This document shows positions 7,865 to 16,819 of a DNA stretch of 64,000 bases, in pieces (the first letter of the stretch is position 1; each line of letters starts with the position of its first letter). This stretch comes from Saccharothrix luteola. Lineage in GTDB: Bacteria > Actinomycetota > Actinomycetes > Mycobacteriales > Pseudonocardiaceae. The translations under genes and the position numbers were made by a program. The stretch is taken from the NCBI RefSeq assembly GCF_020859565.1, contig NZ_JAJHUO010000017.1, forward strand, positions 168,130-232,129, in the 5' to 3' direction. A model generated the notes under the pieces. The model made no database searches. It was not told the origin of the DNA and saw nothing but the letters and a program-made list of their open reading frames with translations.

Positions 7865-9472
7865 GTGGCCCGTTCCATCCCCGATCTACTGCGTGAACGC
7901 GTGCGGGAGACCCCGGACGCCGAGGCGCTGCGCCACCGCACCGGAAGCGGGTGGACGTCGCTGACCTGGGCCGAGGTCGGCGAGCAGGTGCGCAGGCGGG
8001 CGCTGGGCTTCCGCGGGCTCGGCGTGCGCGACGAGGCCAGGGTCGCGATCATGGCGGCCACCAGCGTGGACTGGATCCTCACCGACCTGGCCGTGCTCGC
8101 GGCGGGCGGCGTGACGACCACCATCTACCCCAGCAGCACGCCGGACGTCGTGGCGCACATCGTCCGCGACTCGGGGAGCGTGCTCGTGGTCGCCGACCCC
8201 GACCTGGCGGGCAAGGTCGACGCGAAGGTCGTCACGCCCGACTGGGAGCCCGACGAGGTCGAGGGCGACTACGACGCGATGGTCGACGAGATCACGCCGG
8301 ACCGGCTGGCCACGCTGATCTACACCTCCGGCACCACGGGCACGCCCAAGGGCGTCGAGCTGACCCACGACAACTGGCTCTACACCGCCGAGGCGATCCG
8401 CGAGCTGGGCGTGCTGACGCCGGAGGACCTGCACTTCCTGTGGCTGCCGATGTCCCACGCGTTCGGCAAGGTGCTCCAGGTCGGGATGCTCGCGACCGGC
8501 GCGCCCACCGCCGTGGACGGCGACGTGGACCGGATCGCGGCCAACCTGCTCGAACTGCGCCCGACCGTGGTGGCCGCCGCGCCGCGGATCTTCGAGAAGA
8601 TCCACCAGCGGGTCGTGGCCTCCATGCGCGAGGCGGGCGGGGTGAAGGCGAAGCTGTTCGACTGGGCGTTGACCGTGGCCGAGCACCCGGACTGGACGAT
8701 CCGCCGCAAGGTCGCCGACAAACTGGTGTTCAGCAAGCTGCGCGAGCGGGTCGGCGGCCGGATCAAGTACTTCGTGTCCGGCTCCGCGCCGCTGTCGCGC
8801 CCGGTCGGCGAGTTCTTCGACCGCGCGGGCATCACGATCCTGGAGGGCTACGGCCTGACCGAGTCGTCGGCGGCGTCGTTCGTGAACCGGCCCGGCGCGA
8901 ACAAGCTCGGCACGGTCGGCAAGCCGCTGGTCGGCACCGAGGTCCGCATCGCCGACGACGGCGAGGTGCTGATCGGCGGGCGCGGCATCATGCGCGGCTA
9001 CCACGGGTTGCCCGACGAGACCGCCGAGACGTTGCAGGACGGTTGGCTGCACACCGGCGACATCGGCGAGCTGGACGAGGCAGGTCGGTTGCGCATCACC
9101 GACCGGAAGAAGGAGCTGATCAAGACCTCCGGCGGCAAGTACGTCGCGCCGCAGGCGGTGGAGGGCCTGGTCAAGGCGAACAGCCCGTACATCGGCAACG
9201 TGCTCGTGCACGGCGACGGCCGCAACTACTGCGTCGCGCTGGTCACCCTCGACGCCGACCTCGCGCCCGCCGACCTCGACGCGGACGCCGAGGTCGGCCG
9301 GGCCGTGTCGGCGGCGAACGAGAAGCTGGCGCGGCACGAGACGATCAAGAAGTTCGCCGTGCTGCCGAAGGACTTCTCGGTGGACGACGGCACGCTCACG
9401 GCGAGCCTGAAGATGCGGCGCAAGGAGATCGAGGGCCGCTACAAGGACGTGCTGGACGGCTTGTACTCCTGA
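7865..9472 (+). CDS. Long-chain acyl-CoA synthetase (AMP-forming)
   Basis: A 535-aa member of the ANL superfamily that activates fatty acids to acyl-AMP and then acyl-CoA. Motif A3, YTSGTTGTPKGV, is at residues 153-164. GYGLTESSA (A5), the TGDIGELDE motif with its ATP-ribose Asp, and the C-terminal KELIKTSGGKYVAP hinge and lysine region follow in order. It starts at a GTG with GGAGG close upstream. It is divergent from a TetR gene that probably controls it. The last 34 bases overlap antisense with the 3' end of the DUF998 gene. Confidence 0.92.
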   Translation: MARSIPDLLRERVRETPDAEALRHRTGSGWTSLTWAEVGEQVRRRALGFRGLGVRDEARVAIMAATSVDWILTDLAVLAAGGVTTTIYPSSTPDVVAHIVRDSGSVLVVADPDLAGKVDAKVVTPDWEPDEVEGDYDAMVDEITPDRLATLIYTSGTTGTPKGVELTHDNWLYTAEAIRELGVLTPEDLHFLWLPMSHAFGKVLQVGMLATGAPTAVDGDVDRIAANLLELRPTVVAAAPRIFEKIHQRVVASMREAGGVKAKLFDWALTVAEHPDWTIRRKVADKLVFSKLRERVGGRIKYFVSGSAPLSRPVGEFFDRAGITILEGYGLTESSAASFVNRPGANKLGTVGKPLVGTEVRIADDGEVLIGGRGIMRGYHGLPDETAETLQDGWLHTGDIGELDEAGRLRITDRKKELIKTSGGKYVAPQAVEGLVKANSPYIGNVLVHGDGRNYCVALVTLDADLAPADLDADAEVGRAVSAANEKLARHETIKKFAVLPKDFSVDDGTLTASLKMRRKEIEGRYKDVLDGLYS

Positions 9473-10155
9473 GCCTGGCGGCGTTGCGCGGGGTGCGCCA
9501 CCGCGATGGCCCACACCGCCGCCACCAGCACGGCGACCACCTCGGTCAGCACCAGCAGCCGTTCGACGTACCCGAGCGGGATCACCCGCCACCAGGACGT
9601 GCCGACGACCGCGTTCACGCCGATCGCGTACAGGATCGGCGTGAACGCCAGGGCCGATAGCACGCCGAGCCGGAACGTCCACCGGGCGTGCGCGCCCCAC
9701 ACCGGGTCGCGCCGCCACGGTCGGGCCAGCATCATCGCCGCGATCGGCAGCGCGACGAACGCGAGCAGGCTGCCGAAGCGGTGGATGCTGCCGCTCATGC
9801 TCGGGCCGATGGCCCAGTTGTTCTTGGGGAAGATCACGACCAGCGTCAACCCGACCGACCACGCGGCGAACGCCACCGAGCCCACCGAGTTCCACCTCGC
9901 GATGCCGCGTCGGACCAGCACGGCGAGGATCGCCACCGACCCGGCCACCAGCAGCAGGACGGCGGTGTCGAACACCCAGCGCTGCGGCCCGAGGGCGTAT
10001 TCGCTGATGGTGCGGCGGAGGTGTCTCGTGGAGTCGCCCAGCCGGTAGAGGTCCATCCCGCCGACGAGGGCGACGGTGAGGAGGACGGCGACAGCGCCCG
10101 CGAGGGCGACGAAGCGGGCCGGGGAACGGGTCGGGGCGAGTTCGGCGGTCAGCAC
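9439..10155 (-). CDS. DUF998 family integral membrane protein
   Basis: A 238-aa membrane protein with about six hydrophobic segments, typical of DUF998: an N-terminal anchor, then ISEYALGP and the conserved FPKNNW loop before the third and fourth segments, and an IHRFGSLLAF segment that starts with the family's His. The function of DUF998 proteins is unknown. It starts at a GTG at 10155 with no clear ribosome site. The C-terminal codons overlap the 3' end of the convergent acyl-CoA synthetase gene. Confidence 0.75.
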   Translation of the reverse strand: MLTAELAPTRSPARFVALAGAVAVLLTVALVGGMDLYRLGDSTRHLRRTISEYALGPQRWVFDTAVLLLVAGSVAILAVLVRRGIARWNSVGSVAFAAWSVGLTLVVIFPKNNWAIGPSMSGSIHRFGSLLAFVALPIAAMMLARPWRRDPVWGAHARWTFRLGVLSALAFTPILYAIGVNAVVGTSWWRVIPLGYVERLLVLTEVVAVLVAAVWAIAVAHPAQRRQAQEYKPSSTSL

Positions 10156-10582
10156 AACGGGCAGAACGGACGGCGGCCGTCGTGTTGTTCCGGGACCGGT
10201 GGATCGACAGCTAGTCGACAGTGGGGCCCGTCCCGGTGGTGCCCCGACTGTGGATCACCCGACCGGGCGAAGAGTGCAACCTGGGACAACCTGAATCGCA
10301 TGTCTCACGTTAGCCGGATAAAACGGCCGGCCCGGCGGCGACCAGGCGTGGGCAGGCGCGGCGCGGGTGCGGGGTGCGGGTGCGGGCGAGACAGAACGGG
10401 GGTGGGCGGGACCGGGCGAAGGCGGACGGCACGGGGCAGGCGAGGACAGAACGGGGGGTGACACAACGGGGGTGACCGGACGGGGGGTGGGGCGCGGGCG
10501 GCACACCTCGCCCTCGCTGGACCCGCAGCCGCACCCTGACCGAACCCGAACCTGAACCCGCCGCCGCACCCTCGACCCGCCC
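10156..10582. other. Gene-free region with long G-rich stretch
   Basis: About 430 bases without a credible gene. From about 10330 to 10500 the plus strand is very G-rich, with repeated units such as GGGTGCGGGGTGCGGG and AGAACGGGGGGTGACA. Many closely spaced G runs could fold as G-quadruplexes in single-stranded DNA. The reading frames across it have poor codon use and no recognisable protein. Confidence 0.5.
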
Positions 10583-11239
10583 TCACCGGGCCTGGGGTCG
10601 GAGCCCGTCGAGGATGACCTGGGCGAGGTGCGCCGAACGCGTCTCGCCGGCCTCCGCCTCGGCGTGCCGAATCGCGGCGAAGGCGCCGGCGACGAGCGCC
10701 ATCACCTCGTCGACGGTGACGTCGTCGCGCACCACGCCTGCCGCGTGCGCGCGGTCGAGCAGGCCGGCGACCTCGCGGGTCAGGTCCGCCGCGACGTCCG
10801 GCGCGGCGGTGCGCAGGTCGAACTCGGCGGCCATCAGCGCGCTCTTCACGGCCGTGTTCTCCGCACCCATCGCGATCATCCGCGAGAGCTGGGTGAACAG
10901 CGCCGCGGGATCGTCGGTCGCGGTGAGCGCCTTGGCCTCCGCCACCAACTGCTCCAGCTGATCGGTCACGACGGCCAGGTACAGGGCTTCCTTCGTGGGG
11001 AAGTGCCGGTGGACGGTACCGGGACCGACGCCCGCGCGGCGGGCGATCTCGTCGAGCGAGACGCCGAGGCCCTCGTCGGCGAACAGCTGCCGCGCGGTCC
11101 GCAGGACGCGCTCGCGATTGCGGCGCGCGTCGGCCCGCAGCTCCCGGTCACGTCCGGGAGTTGTCGGGGACGTCGGCGTGGCGGGGGACTCGGGCGCGGC
11201 GGAGTTCGGCGCGGCGCGCTCGGGAGATCGGCTGGACAT
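10583..11239 (-). CDS. TetR family transcriptional regulator
   Basis: A 218-aa repressor with a disordered Ser/Pro/Ala-rich N-terminus, then the TetR helix-turn-helix: VSLDEIARRAGVGPGTVHRHF and the PTKEALYLAV helix, about residues 50-90. The C-terminal half fits the SbtR-like subgroup (ITFLARA-like helices and a conserved AFAAIRHAEAEAG region). The ATG at 11239 is preferred over upstream in-frame starts, which would run through the divergent promoter. It probably represses itself and the SnoaL-like gene through the palindrome at 11285. Confidence 0.85.
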   Translation of the reverse strand: MSSRSPERAAPNSAAPESPATPTSPTTPGRDRELRADARRNRERVLRTARQLFADEGLGVSLDEIARRAGVGPGTVHRHFPTKEALYLAVVTDQLEQLVAEAKALTATDDPAALFTQLSRMIAMGAENTAVKSALMAAEFDLRTAAPDVAADLTREVAGLLDRAHAAGVVRDDVTVDEVMALVAGAFAAIRHAEAEAGETRSAHLAQVILDGLRPQAR

Positions 11240-11284
11240 GGCGGTCCAGTGTAACCGGGGCGGCGCACCGTATAGTCTGACCCA

Positions 11285-11307
11285 TAACCGGGGCGTCGAC
11301 CCGGTTA
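11285..11307. promoter_or_regulatory. Probable TetR operator
   Basis: TAACCGGG at 11285-11292 and CCCGGTTA at 11300-11307 are perfect inverted halves with a 7-base spacer, midway between the divergent TetR and SnoaL-like genes. A third half-site, TAACCGGGG, lies at about 11253, close to the TetR start, hinting at two binding sites. Confidence 0.65.
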
Positions 11308-11339
11308 ATGCGAATCGGACGATCACGCGGAGCGCACCG

Positions 11340-11705
11340 ATGACCACACACGACGCCGGAGCCCTCGTGCGGCGGATGCAGGAGTGCTTCAACACCCGGC
11401 AGTTCGACCAGGCCGACGAGCTGTTCACCCCGGACTTCGTCAGCCACCCCCTCGGCACCACCGGGTTCGAGGCGGGCAAGCGCGTCTGGCGCCTGCTCGT
11501 CACCCACTTCCCCGACTACCGCGTGGTCGCCCAGGACGTCCTGGTCGACCACGACAGAGTCGCCATCCGCTCGTCCGTCGAGGGAATCCCGGCCCCGGAC
11601 GACGGCGTGCGGCCGATGTTGATCGAGGTCTTCCGCGTCGAGGACGGCCGGCTCGCGGAGATGTGGGGGCTCGGCCAGGGACTCCCCCGCGAGATCCTCC
11701 GCTGA
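11340..11705 (+). CDS. SnoaL-like / NTF2-fold protein
   Basis: A 121-aa single-domain protein of the SnoaL-like, NTF2 alpha+beta-barrel group. It has an N-terminal helix (VRRMQECFNTRQFDQADELF), then TPDFVSHP, THFPDYRV and a closing strand pair ending in EMWGLGQGLP. Members include polyketide cyclases and many ligand-binding or isomerase-like proteins, and no catalytic residue can be assigned. It is divergent from a TetR gene and shares its operator, so it is probably induced by a small molecule and may detoxify or modify it. Confidence 0.75.
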   Translation: MTTHDAGALVRRMQECFNTRQFDQADELFTPDFVSHPLGTTGFEAGKRVWRLLVTHFPDYRVVAQDVLVDHDRVAIRSSVEGIPAPDDGVRPMLIEVFRVEDGRLAEMWGLGQGLPREILR

Positions 11706-11739
11706 GCGGTCGGCGGGTGCGGGCGGGGGGGGCGCCGAG

Positions 11740-12726
11740 TCAGCTGGACTGGCGGACCACGAGCGTCGGCGCGAACACGACGGAGCTGACCGGGCGGTCC
11801 GGGCGTTCGACCCGCTGCACCAGCAGCCTGGCCATCTCGGCGGCCATGTCCTCCACGGGCTGGCGCACCGTGGTCAGCGGCGGGTCGCACTCGACGGCCG
11901 GGCTGCTGTCGTCGAAGCCGACCACCTTGAGGTCCTCGGGCACCCGCCGTCCGCCGTGGCGCAGCACCGGCAACGCGCCGGTCGCCATCAGGTCCGAGGC
12001 GACGAACAGCCCGTCGACGTCCACGTCCACCAAGCGCCGTGCCGCCTCGGCGCCGCCCTCGCGGGAGAAGTCGCCCTCGACCACCGCCGGCTCGGGCAGG
12101 CCGTGCCGGGCCGCGGCGTCGCGGAAGCCGCGCAGCCGGTCCTGGCCGGCGGGCGTCTCCAGCGGGCCGGTGATGGTCGCCAGCCGTCGGCACCCCGAGG
12201 CGACCAGGTGGTCGGCGGCGAGCCCGGCCCCCGCGGCCTGGTCGACGTCGACGTAGGTGATCGACATCGGCCGGACCGGGCGCGCGGCCAGCACGACCGG
12301 CAGGTTCGCCTCGATCAGCTGCCGCGGCAGCGGGTCGGCGTCGTGGGTGTGGATCAGGATCACGCCGTCCAGCCGGTGCTGCCGGATGTCGTCCACCACC
12401 TCGCGGTGATCACCCGTGGTCAGCACCAGCTGCACGCCGAGCGGCCGGATCACCGGCAGCACGCCGCTGACCACCCGGCCGAAGTACGGGTCGTGCACGG
12501 TGCGCCCCTCTTCCGGCAGGACGAGCCCGATGGCTCCTGCCCTGCGGGTGACGAGCGAACGCGCCGCGCGGTTGGGCGTGTACCCGGTCGTGGAGATGGC
12601 CTTCTCCACGACTTGGCGCAGCTCACGGTCCACCGTGGCGACCCCGTTGACGACCCGGGACACCGTGGCCCGGGAAACCCCCGCGATCCGCGCGACCTCT
12701 TCCAACGTGACTGGTCTGCGGTCCAC
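11740..12726 (-). CDS. LacI family repressor next to GH16 operon
   Basis: A 328-aa LacI-type regulator. The helix-turn-helix VTLEEVARIAGVSRATVSRV starts near residue 6 and is followed by the hinge YTPNRAARSL. The sugar-binding periplasmic-protein fold covers the rest, including GFDDSSPAVECDPPLTTVRQP near the C-terminus. The GTG at 12726 has AAAGG five bases upstream. The frame stays open into a poly-G run, which is why longer versions with a polyproline head are spurious. It lies beside the GH16/DUF1996 operon, whose promoter carries two GAGCGCTC-core palindromes typical of LacI operators, so it probably senses a beta-glucan oligosaccharide. Confidence 0.88.
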   Translation of the reverse strand: MDRRPVTLEEVARIAGVSRATVSRVVNGVATVDRELRQVVEKAISTTGYTPNRAARSLVTRRAGAIGLVLPEEGRTVHDPYFGRVVSGVLPVIRPLGVQLVLTTGDHREVVDDIRQHRLDGVILIHTHDADPLPRQLIEANLPVVLAARPVRPMSITYVDVDQAAGAGLAADHLVASGCRRLATITGPLETPAGQDRLRGFRDAAARHGLPEPAVVEGDFSREGGAEAARRLVDVDVDGLFVASDLMATGALPVLRHGGRRVPEDLKVVGFDDSSPAVECDPPLTTVRQPVEDMAAEMARLLVQRVERPDRPVSSVVFAPTLVVRQSS

Positions 12727-12736
12727 GTCAGCCTTT

Positions 12737-12834
<98 letters not shown>

Positions 12835-12886
12835 ACGCTTTTTTCGGGGGGTGGCGCACCCGCGGCGGTGTCCCCGCACCCACCCG

Positions 12887-14596
12887 TCACTGGTAGACGC
12901 GGACGTAGTCGACCAGCATGCGCTGCGGGAAGACCGTGGTGGCGTCCGGTGGGCCGGGCCAGTCACCGCCCACCGCGTTGTTGAGCAGGATGAAGAACGG
13001 CTTGTCGAACACCCACGGGCCGCGGGTCGCCTCCACCGTCGCCTTGTCGATGGTGAGGACGGTCACGTCGTCGATGCTGAACACCATGCCCTTGCTGTTC
13101 CAGTCGACGCGGAACACGTGGAAGGCGTTCGCGTAGTCCTGGCCGATGTCCCGCATCGCCCCGATCCCGCCGCCGCCGAAGTAGGCCGGGCCGTGGATCG
13201 TCTGGTACGCGGTGTTCGGCTCACGGCCCAGGTGCTCCATGATGTCGATCTCACCGCTCGCGGGCCACGGCGTGCCCTTGAAGATGTCCGTGCCGAGCAT
13301 CCAGAACGCGGGCCACAGGCCCTTGGTGCCCGACACCCGGACGCGGGCCTCGAAGCGGCCGTAGGTCCACGACGCCTTGCCCTCGGTGATGATCCGGGCC
13401 GAGGTGTACTGGCACGTGCCGCTGCCGCTGACCGGGTCGACCGGGCACGCCGAGCCCGGCGTGACCTCCCGCCTGGCCTCCAGCACCATGTTCCCGGCGC
13501 CGTCGGTGAACGCGTTGCGGTTGTCGGTGTAGTACTGCAGCTCCGCGTTCTGCCCGGTGCCGGTCTCCGGCCGCCACTTGCCCGCGTCCGGCCTCGTGCC
13601 CGCGGGCGCGTTGAACTCGTCGCTCCACACCAGCCGCAGCGGGTTGCCGGGGTCCGGTGCCTGCGGTGGCGGCGTGGGGTTGCCGCCGGTGCCGTAGACC
13701 TGGAACTCCCACAGCGAGTAGCCGTACTGGCCGCTGCGCTTGGTCAGGTTCACCCGGACGTACCGACCCGTGCCGGTCACGGTGAACGTCTGCTTGAACC
13801 CGGTGCCGTTGGTGACGGTGTGGATCGTGGTCCAACTCGACGCGGTGGCCGAGGTCTGGATCTCGAACCCGCTGGCGAACGCCGGGTCCCACTGCACAAC
13901 GACCTTGCTGACCTGCGCGGTCGCGCCCAGGTCGACGTAGATCCAGCCCGGGTCGACCCACCCGGTGGTGGGGCTGGTGGCCCAGCGGGTGGCCGGGTTG
14001 AAGTCCAGCGCCTTGGCGGGCGTGCACTGCGAGCAGTGGCCGTCGTCCTGGAACGACGAGGCGAACGCGGGCTTGTTGTACGACAGCAGTTGCTCGCCGG
14101 GCGGGTTGCCGCCCGTGGTTCCGGTGCGCACGGCGAACTCCCACAGGGATACGCCGTACTGGGTGGCCCGGGCGGTGGTGTAGACGCGGACGTAGCGGCC
14201 CGTGCCGGTGAAGGTGACGTTCTGCGTGCCGCCCGTGCCGGTGGCGGTCTGGTGGACGGTCGTCCACGTCGAGCCGTCGGCCGAGACCTGGAGCTGGAAC
14301 GCGGTGGCGTACGCGGCCTCCCACTGCAGCGTCGCGCCGCACACCTCGCGGCTCGCGCCGAGGTCGACCCGCAGCCACTGCGGGTCGCTGAACGCGCTCG
14401 ACCAGCGGGTGCCCGCGTTGCCGTCGACCGCCGAGGCGGCCGTGAACGGGCTGCCCGTCTCCACCGACGAGGCGGTGACGGGTGCGTTCAGCGCCGCGTT
14501 GGCCGTGCCGCACTCGGCCGCCTGGACCGCGGTGACCGGCACGACCAGCGCGGTGAGCAGGGCGAACGCCGCGCCGAGCCGGATCGGTGCCCTCAT
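12887..14596 (-). CDS. Secreted GH16 endo-beta-1,3(4)-glucanase with two discoidin-type CBMs
   Basis: A 569-aa secreted laminarinase-like enzyme. A signal peptide (residues 1-27) is followed by two F5/8 type C (CBM32-like) domains at about 30-157 and 168-302, a Pro-rich linker, and a GH16 catalytic domain. The signature GEIDIMEH places the catalytic residues at E449, D451 and E454. The C-terminus DYVRVYQ is the usual GH16 end. Its ATG overlaps the stop of the DUF1996 gene by four bases, so the two are translationally coupled. The overlapped start, rather than a longer frame reaching 14875, is supported by the signal peptide. Confidence 0.93.
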   Translation of the reverse strand: MRAPIRLGAAFALLTALVVPVTAVQAAECGTANAALNAPVTASSVETGSPFTAASAVDGNAGTRWSSAFSDPQWLRVDLGASREVCGATLQWEAAYATAFQLQVSADGSTWTTVHQTATGTGGTQNVTFTGTGRYVRVYTTARATQYGVSLWEFAVRTGTTGGNPPGEQLLSYNKPAFASSFQDDGHCSQCTPAKALDFNPATRWATSPTTGWVDPGWIYVDLGATAQVSKVVVQWDPAFASGFEIQTSATASSWTTIHTVTNGTGFKQTFTVTGTGRYVRVNLTKRSGQYGYSLWEFQVYGTGGNPTPPPQAPDPGNPLRLVWSDEFNAPAGTRPDAGKWRPETGTGQNAELQYYTDNRNAFTDGAGNMVLEARREVTPGSACPVDPVSGSGTCQYTSARIITEGKASWTYGRFEARVRVSGTKGLWPAFWMLGTDIFKGTPWPASGEIDIMEHLGREPNTAYQTIHGPAYFGGGGIGAMRDIGQDYANAFHVFRVDWNSKGMVFSIDDVTVLTIDKATVEATRGPWVFDKPFFILLNNAVGGDWPGPPDATTVFPQRMLVDYVRVYQ

Positions 14597-15855
14597 GGCC
14601 GACCGTCCGCGCCGCACTTGATGATGGGGTTGATGCAGTCGCGCACCCGGCGGGCGAGTTCCGCCTCCGGCCACGCGTTGAAGAAGTCGCCGTGCATGGT
14701 GAAGCCCGGTCCGGAGGCGAGCCTGAACCGCGACGGGTCGCCGCTCACCGGGTAGCGCAGCACCTGGCGCAGCTTCGGCACGGGCACCGGGTGGGTGGCC
14801 GGGCAGTCGGCGTTCACCGGGTACGCCATGTGGCTCTTGTGGTCGGACGAGTCCAGGTCGCGGCCGTTCCAGCACTGCGGGAAGTCCAGGTAGGACTCCA
14901 GCATCGTGCCCGCCGGGCAGTTCACGAAGTCCTTGGACGCGCCGACGTGGCCGGCGTGCAGGCAGGACCAGCGGGAGATCGTGCTGGCGTCGGGCTGGGT
15001 GGCCTTGGCGTTGCCCGCGACGATCCGCAGGCCGAGCGGGAACGGCTGGATGCGCGCGATCACGTCGTCGCGCACGCCTTCACCGAGGTAGTAGAACGTG
15101 GTGCCGGTCGGTTCGACGGGCTGGTTGTCGGCGTACAGGGTGGGCACCCAGTACGAGGACAGGTCGGTGCCCGGGTTGCAGTTGCTCGTGCCGGCCAGCA
15201 GGGACTGAACGGTGGAGTGCGCGTTGGTCGTGCGGTTGCCGAAGAAGCTGTGCATGTGCGAGCCGCCGGGCAGGTTCGGCGCGACGATCGGGTCGTCCGG
15301 CAGGCGGTGGCTGTACGGGCAGTCCGCCAGGAACTCGGCGACCCGCACGATCGGTCCGCTGGAGTTGGGGACGCCGAACACCTGGAACTCCCACAGCGAC
15401 ACGCCGTACTGGGTGGCGCGGGCGGTGGTGTGGACGCGGACGAACCGGGTGGTGGCCGAGACGGTCAGGTTCTGCACGCCGACGTTGCCGGACGCGGTGG
15501 CGATGGTGGTCCAGGCGTTGCCGTCGGCCGAGGTCTGCAGCTGGAACGAGCGCGCGTAGGCGGCCTCCCAGTTCAGCGTGACCTGGCTGATGGCGGTGGA
15601 CGTGCCGAGGTCGACCCGGATCCACTGGGGGTCGGCCGCGGCGCTCGACCAGCGGGTGCCGGCGTTGCCGTCGACGGCGGCGGAGGCGGGCGTGCCGCCG
15701 TTCTCGGTGGAGGAGGCGGCGACGGGTTTGCCCTGGGACAGCAGTTCCGGCGCCGCGGAGGCGGGAGAGGTGACGAAGGTCAGTGCGGACGCGGTGAGGG
15801 CCGCGACGGCGAGCGTGGTGACCAGACGACGCCATCGGCGAATGGTGGGGATCAC
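14593..15855 (-). CDS. Secreted DUF1996 protein with discoidin-type CBM
   Basis: A 420-aa secreted protein: signal peptide (TLAVAALTASALTF then SPASA), one F5/8 type C domain at about residues 35-165 similar to those of the neighbouring glucanase, and a DUF1996 domain. DUF1996 features seen are CPYSHRLPDDPIV, GGSHMHSFFGN, SYWVPTLY, FPQCWNGRDLDSSDHKSHM and YPV. DUF1996 proteins are common in fungi and actinomycetes and of unknown function; the His-rich conserved motifs suggest metal binding and perhaps an accessory role in polysaccharide breakdown. The GTG at 15855 follows AGGGGAG and removes 17 implausible residues of the longer frame. Confidence 0.85.
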   Translation of the reverse strand: MIPTIRRWRRLVTTLAVAALTASALTFVTSPASAAPELLSQGKPVAASSTENGGTPASAAVDGNAGTRWSSAAADPQWIRVDLGTSTAISQVTLNWEAAYARSFQLQTSADGNAWTTIATASGNVGVQNLTVSATTRFVRVHTTARATQYGVSLWEFQVFGVPNSSGPIVRVAEFLADCPYSHRLPDDPIVAPNLPGGSHMHSFFGNRTTNAHSTVQSLLAGTSNCNPGTDLSSYWVPTLYADNQPVEPTGTTFYYLGEGVRDDVIARIQPFPLGLRIVAGNAKATQPDASTISRWSCLHAGHVGASKDFVNCPAGTMLESYLDFPQCWNGRDLDSSDHKSHMAYPVNADCPATHPVPVPKLRQVLRYPVSGDPSRFRLASGPGFTMHGDFFNAWPEAELARRVRDCINPIIKCGADGRP

Positions 15856-15892
15856 GACTCCCCTTTCGAAGGGCTTTGCAGGGAAGGTTTCA

Positions 15893-15904
15893 GAGAGCGC
15901 TCTC
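15893..15904. promoter_or_regulatory. LacI-type operator, proximal copy
   Basis: GAGAGCGCTCTC, a perfect 12-base palindrome with the central CG of LacI-family operators, 38 bases upstream of the DUF1996/GH16 operon. It resembles the CebR box TGGGAGCGCTCCCA in its GAGCGCTC core. Confidence 0.75.
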
Positions 15905-15979
15905 ACAGCGGAACGTAAGACGGGCTCCTGTATCAGTCAAGGAAAGCAGCCAGTTCCGGTCATCCCGGAACAGCGACCC

Positions 15980-15993
15980 AGAGAGCGCTCTCT
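15980..15993. promoter_or_regulatory. LacI-type operator, distal copy
   Basis: AGAGAGCGCTCTCT, a perfect 14-base palindrome identical in its core to the proximal copy. The centres are 88 bases apart, compatible with repression by DNA looping. Confidence 0.75.
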
Positions 15994-15998
15994 GACCT

Positions 15999-16166
15999 GA
16001 GCGTTGAATTCGGGGTACGCGAACGTAGGACACGCGCGACCTCAACGTAGGACACGCGCGACCTGAAGGTACGACACGCGCGACGCGAACGTAGGACTCG
16101 CGCGTGAGTCCTACGTTCGGGACGCGCGTGTCCTACGTTCGGGACGGGTGAGTTGAGCGTTCAGGA
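15999..16166. repeat. Dispersed modular intergenic repeat, copy A
   Basis: Begins with the cap GAGCGTTGAATTCGGGGTAC, then four direct units of the type GAACGTAGGACACGCGCG, two inverted units (GAGTCCTACGTTC, CGTGTCCTACGTTC), and ends GAGTTGAGCGTTCAGGAC. The idi stop codon (TCA on the plus strand) lies inside the terminal cap. The arms can pair over long stretches. Confidence 0.85.
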
Positions 16167-16748
16167 CAGGCGGGCGGCCGGTGGGAGGGTGGCCGCGGAG
16201 GCGGTCGGCCAGGCCAGCGGGTCGGGGCCCAGGTCCCACAGCTCGGCCACCTGGAGGGCGCACCACGGGGAGACGGGACGGGCGCCGGCCAGGACGGCCG
16301 GGGCGAACTCGTCCCACGGCGCCCACTCGAACGAGTCGACCTCGTCCGGGTTCGGCTCCGGGTCGCCGGCGACCAGGCCCCGGAACACCGGGCACATCTC
16401 GTTCTCCGTGACCCCGTTCTCCATCACCGCCCGGTAGCGGAACGCGGGCAGCACCAGGTCGAGGGTGACGTCGGCCAGGCCGAGCTCGTCCGCGAGCCGC
16501 CGCGACACGGCCGACGCCATCGGCTCGTCGGGCGCCGGGTGGCCGCAGCACGAGTTGGTCCACACACCCGGCCACGTCTTCTTGTGCAGGGCGCGCCGGG
16601 TCAGCAGCAGCCTGCCCGCCGCGTCGAACAGGTACGACGAGAACGCCAGGTGCAGCGGGGTGGACGCGTGATGCACGGAAGCCTTGTCGGCCACGCCGAT
16701 CCCGGCACCGGACTCGTCCAGGAGCACGACTTGTTCCACGGCGCCCAC
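16161..16748 (-). CDS. idi: Isopentenyl-diphosphate delta-isomerase, type I
   Basis: Interconverts IPP and DMAPP for isoprenoid synthesis in the cytoplasm. It is 195 aa with the Nudix-fold type I layout: HLAFSSYLFD, RRALHKKTWPGVWTNSCCGHP (catalytic Cys in NSCCGH, residues 67-68), RRLADELGL as the Nudix-like helix, and TENEMCPVF with the metal/catalytic Glu pair near residues 115-117. The start is a GTG at 16748; another GTG nine bases in is possible. It stands alone between the repeat at its 3' end and the aroB'-like gene, which is on the same strand 71 bases upstream. Confidence 0.93.
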   Translation of the reverse strand: MGAVEQVVLLDESGAGIGVADKASVHHASTPLHLAFSSYLFDAAGRLLLTRRALHKKTWPGVWTNSCCGHPAPDEPMASAVSRRLADELGLADVTLDLVLPAFRYRAVMENGVTENEMCPVFRGLVAGDPEPNPDEVDSFEWAPWDEFAPAVLAGARPVSPWCALQVAELWDLGPDPLAWPTASAATLPPAARLS

Positions 16749-16819
16749 CCTGCCACACCCGCGATCACCGCGCGCCGGCGAGCACCCCGGGGTCGCCCGA
16801 ACGCGCCGCGCGGCGCGGC

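Noticed and set aside
15999..16166. CRISPR array at repeat copy A
   Set aside because: Units occur in both orientations with short irregular spacing and recur at four other loci, unlike a CRISPR array.
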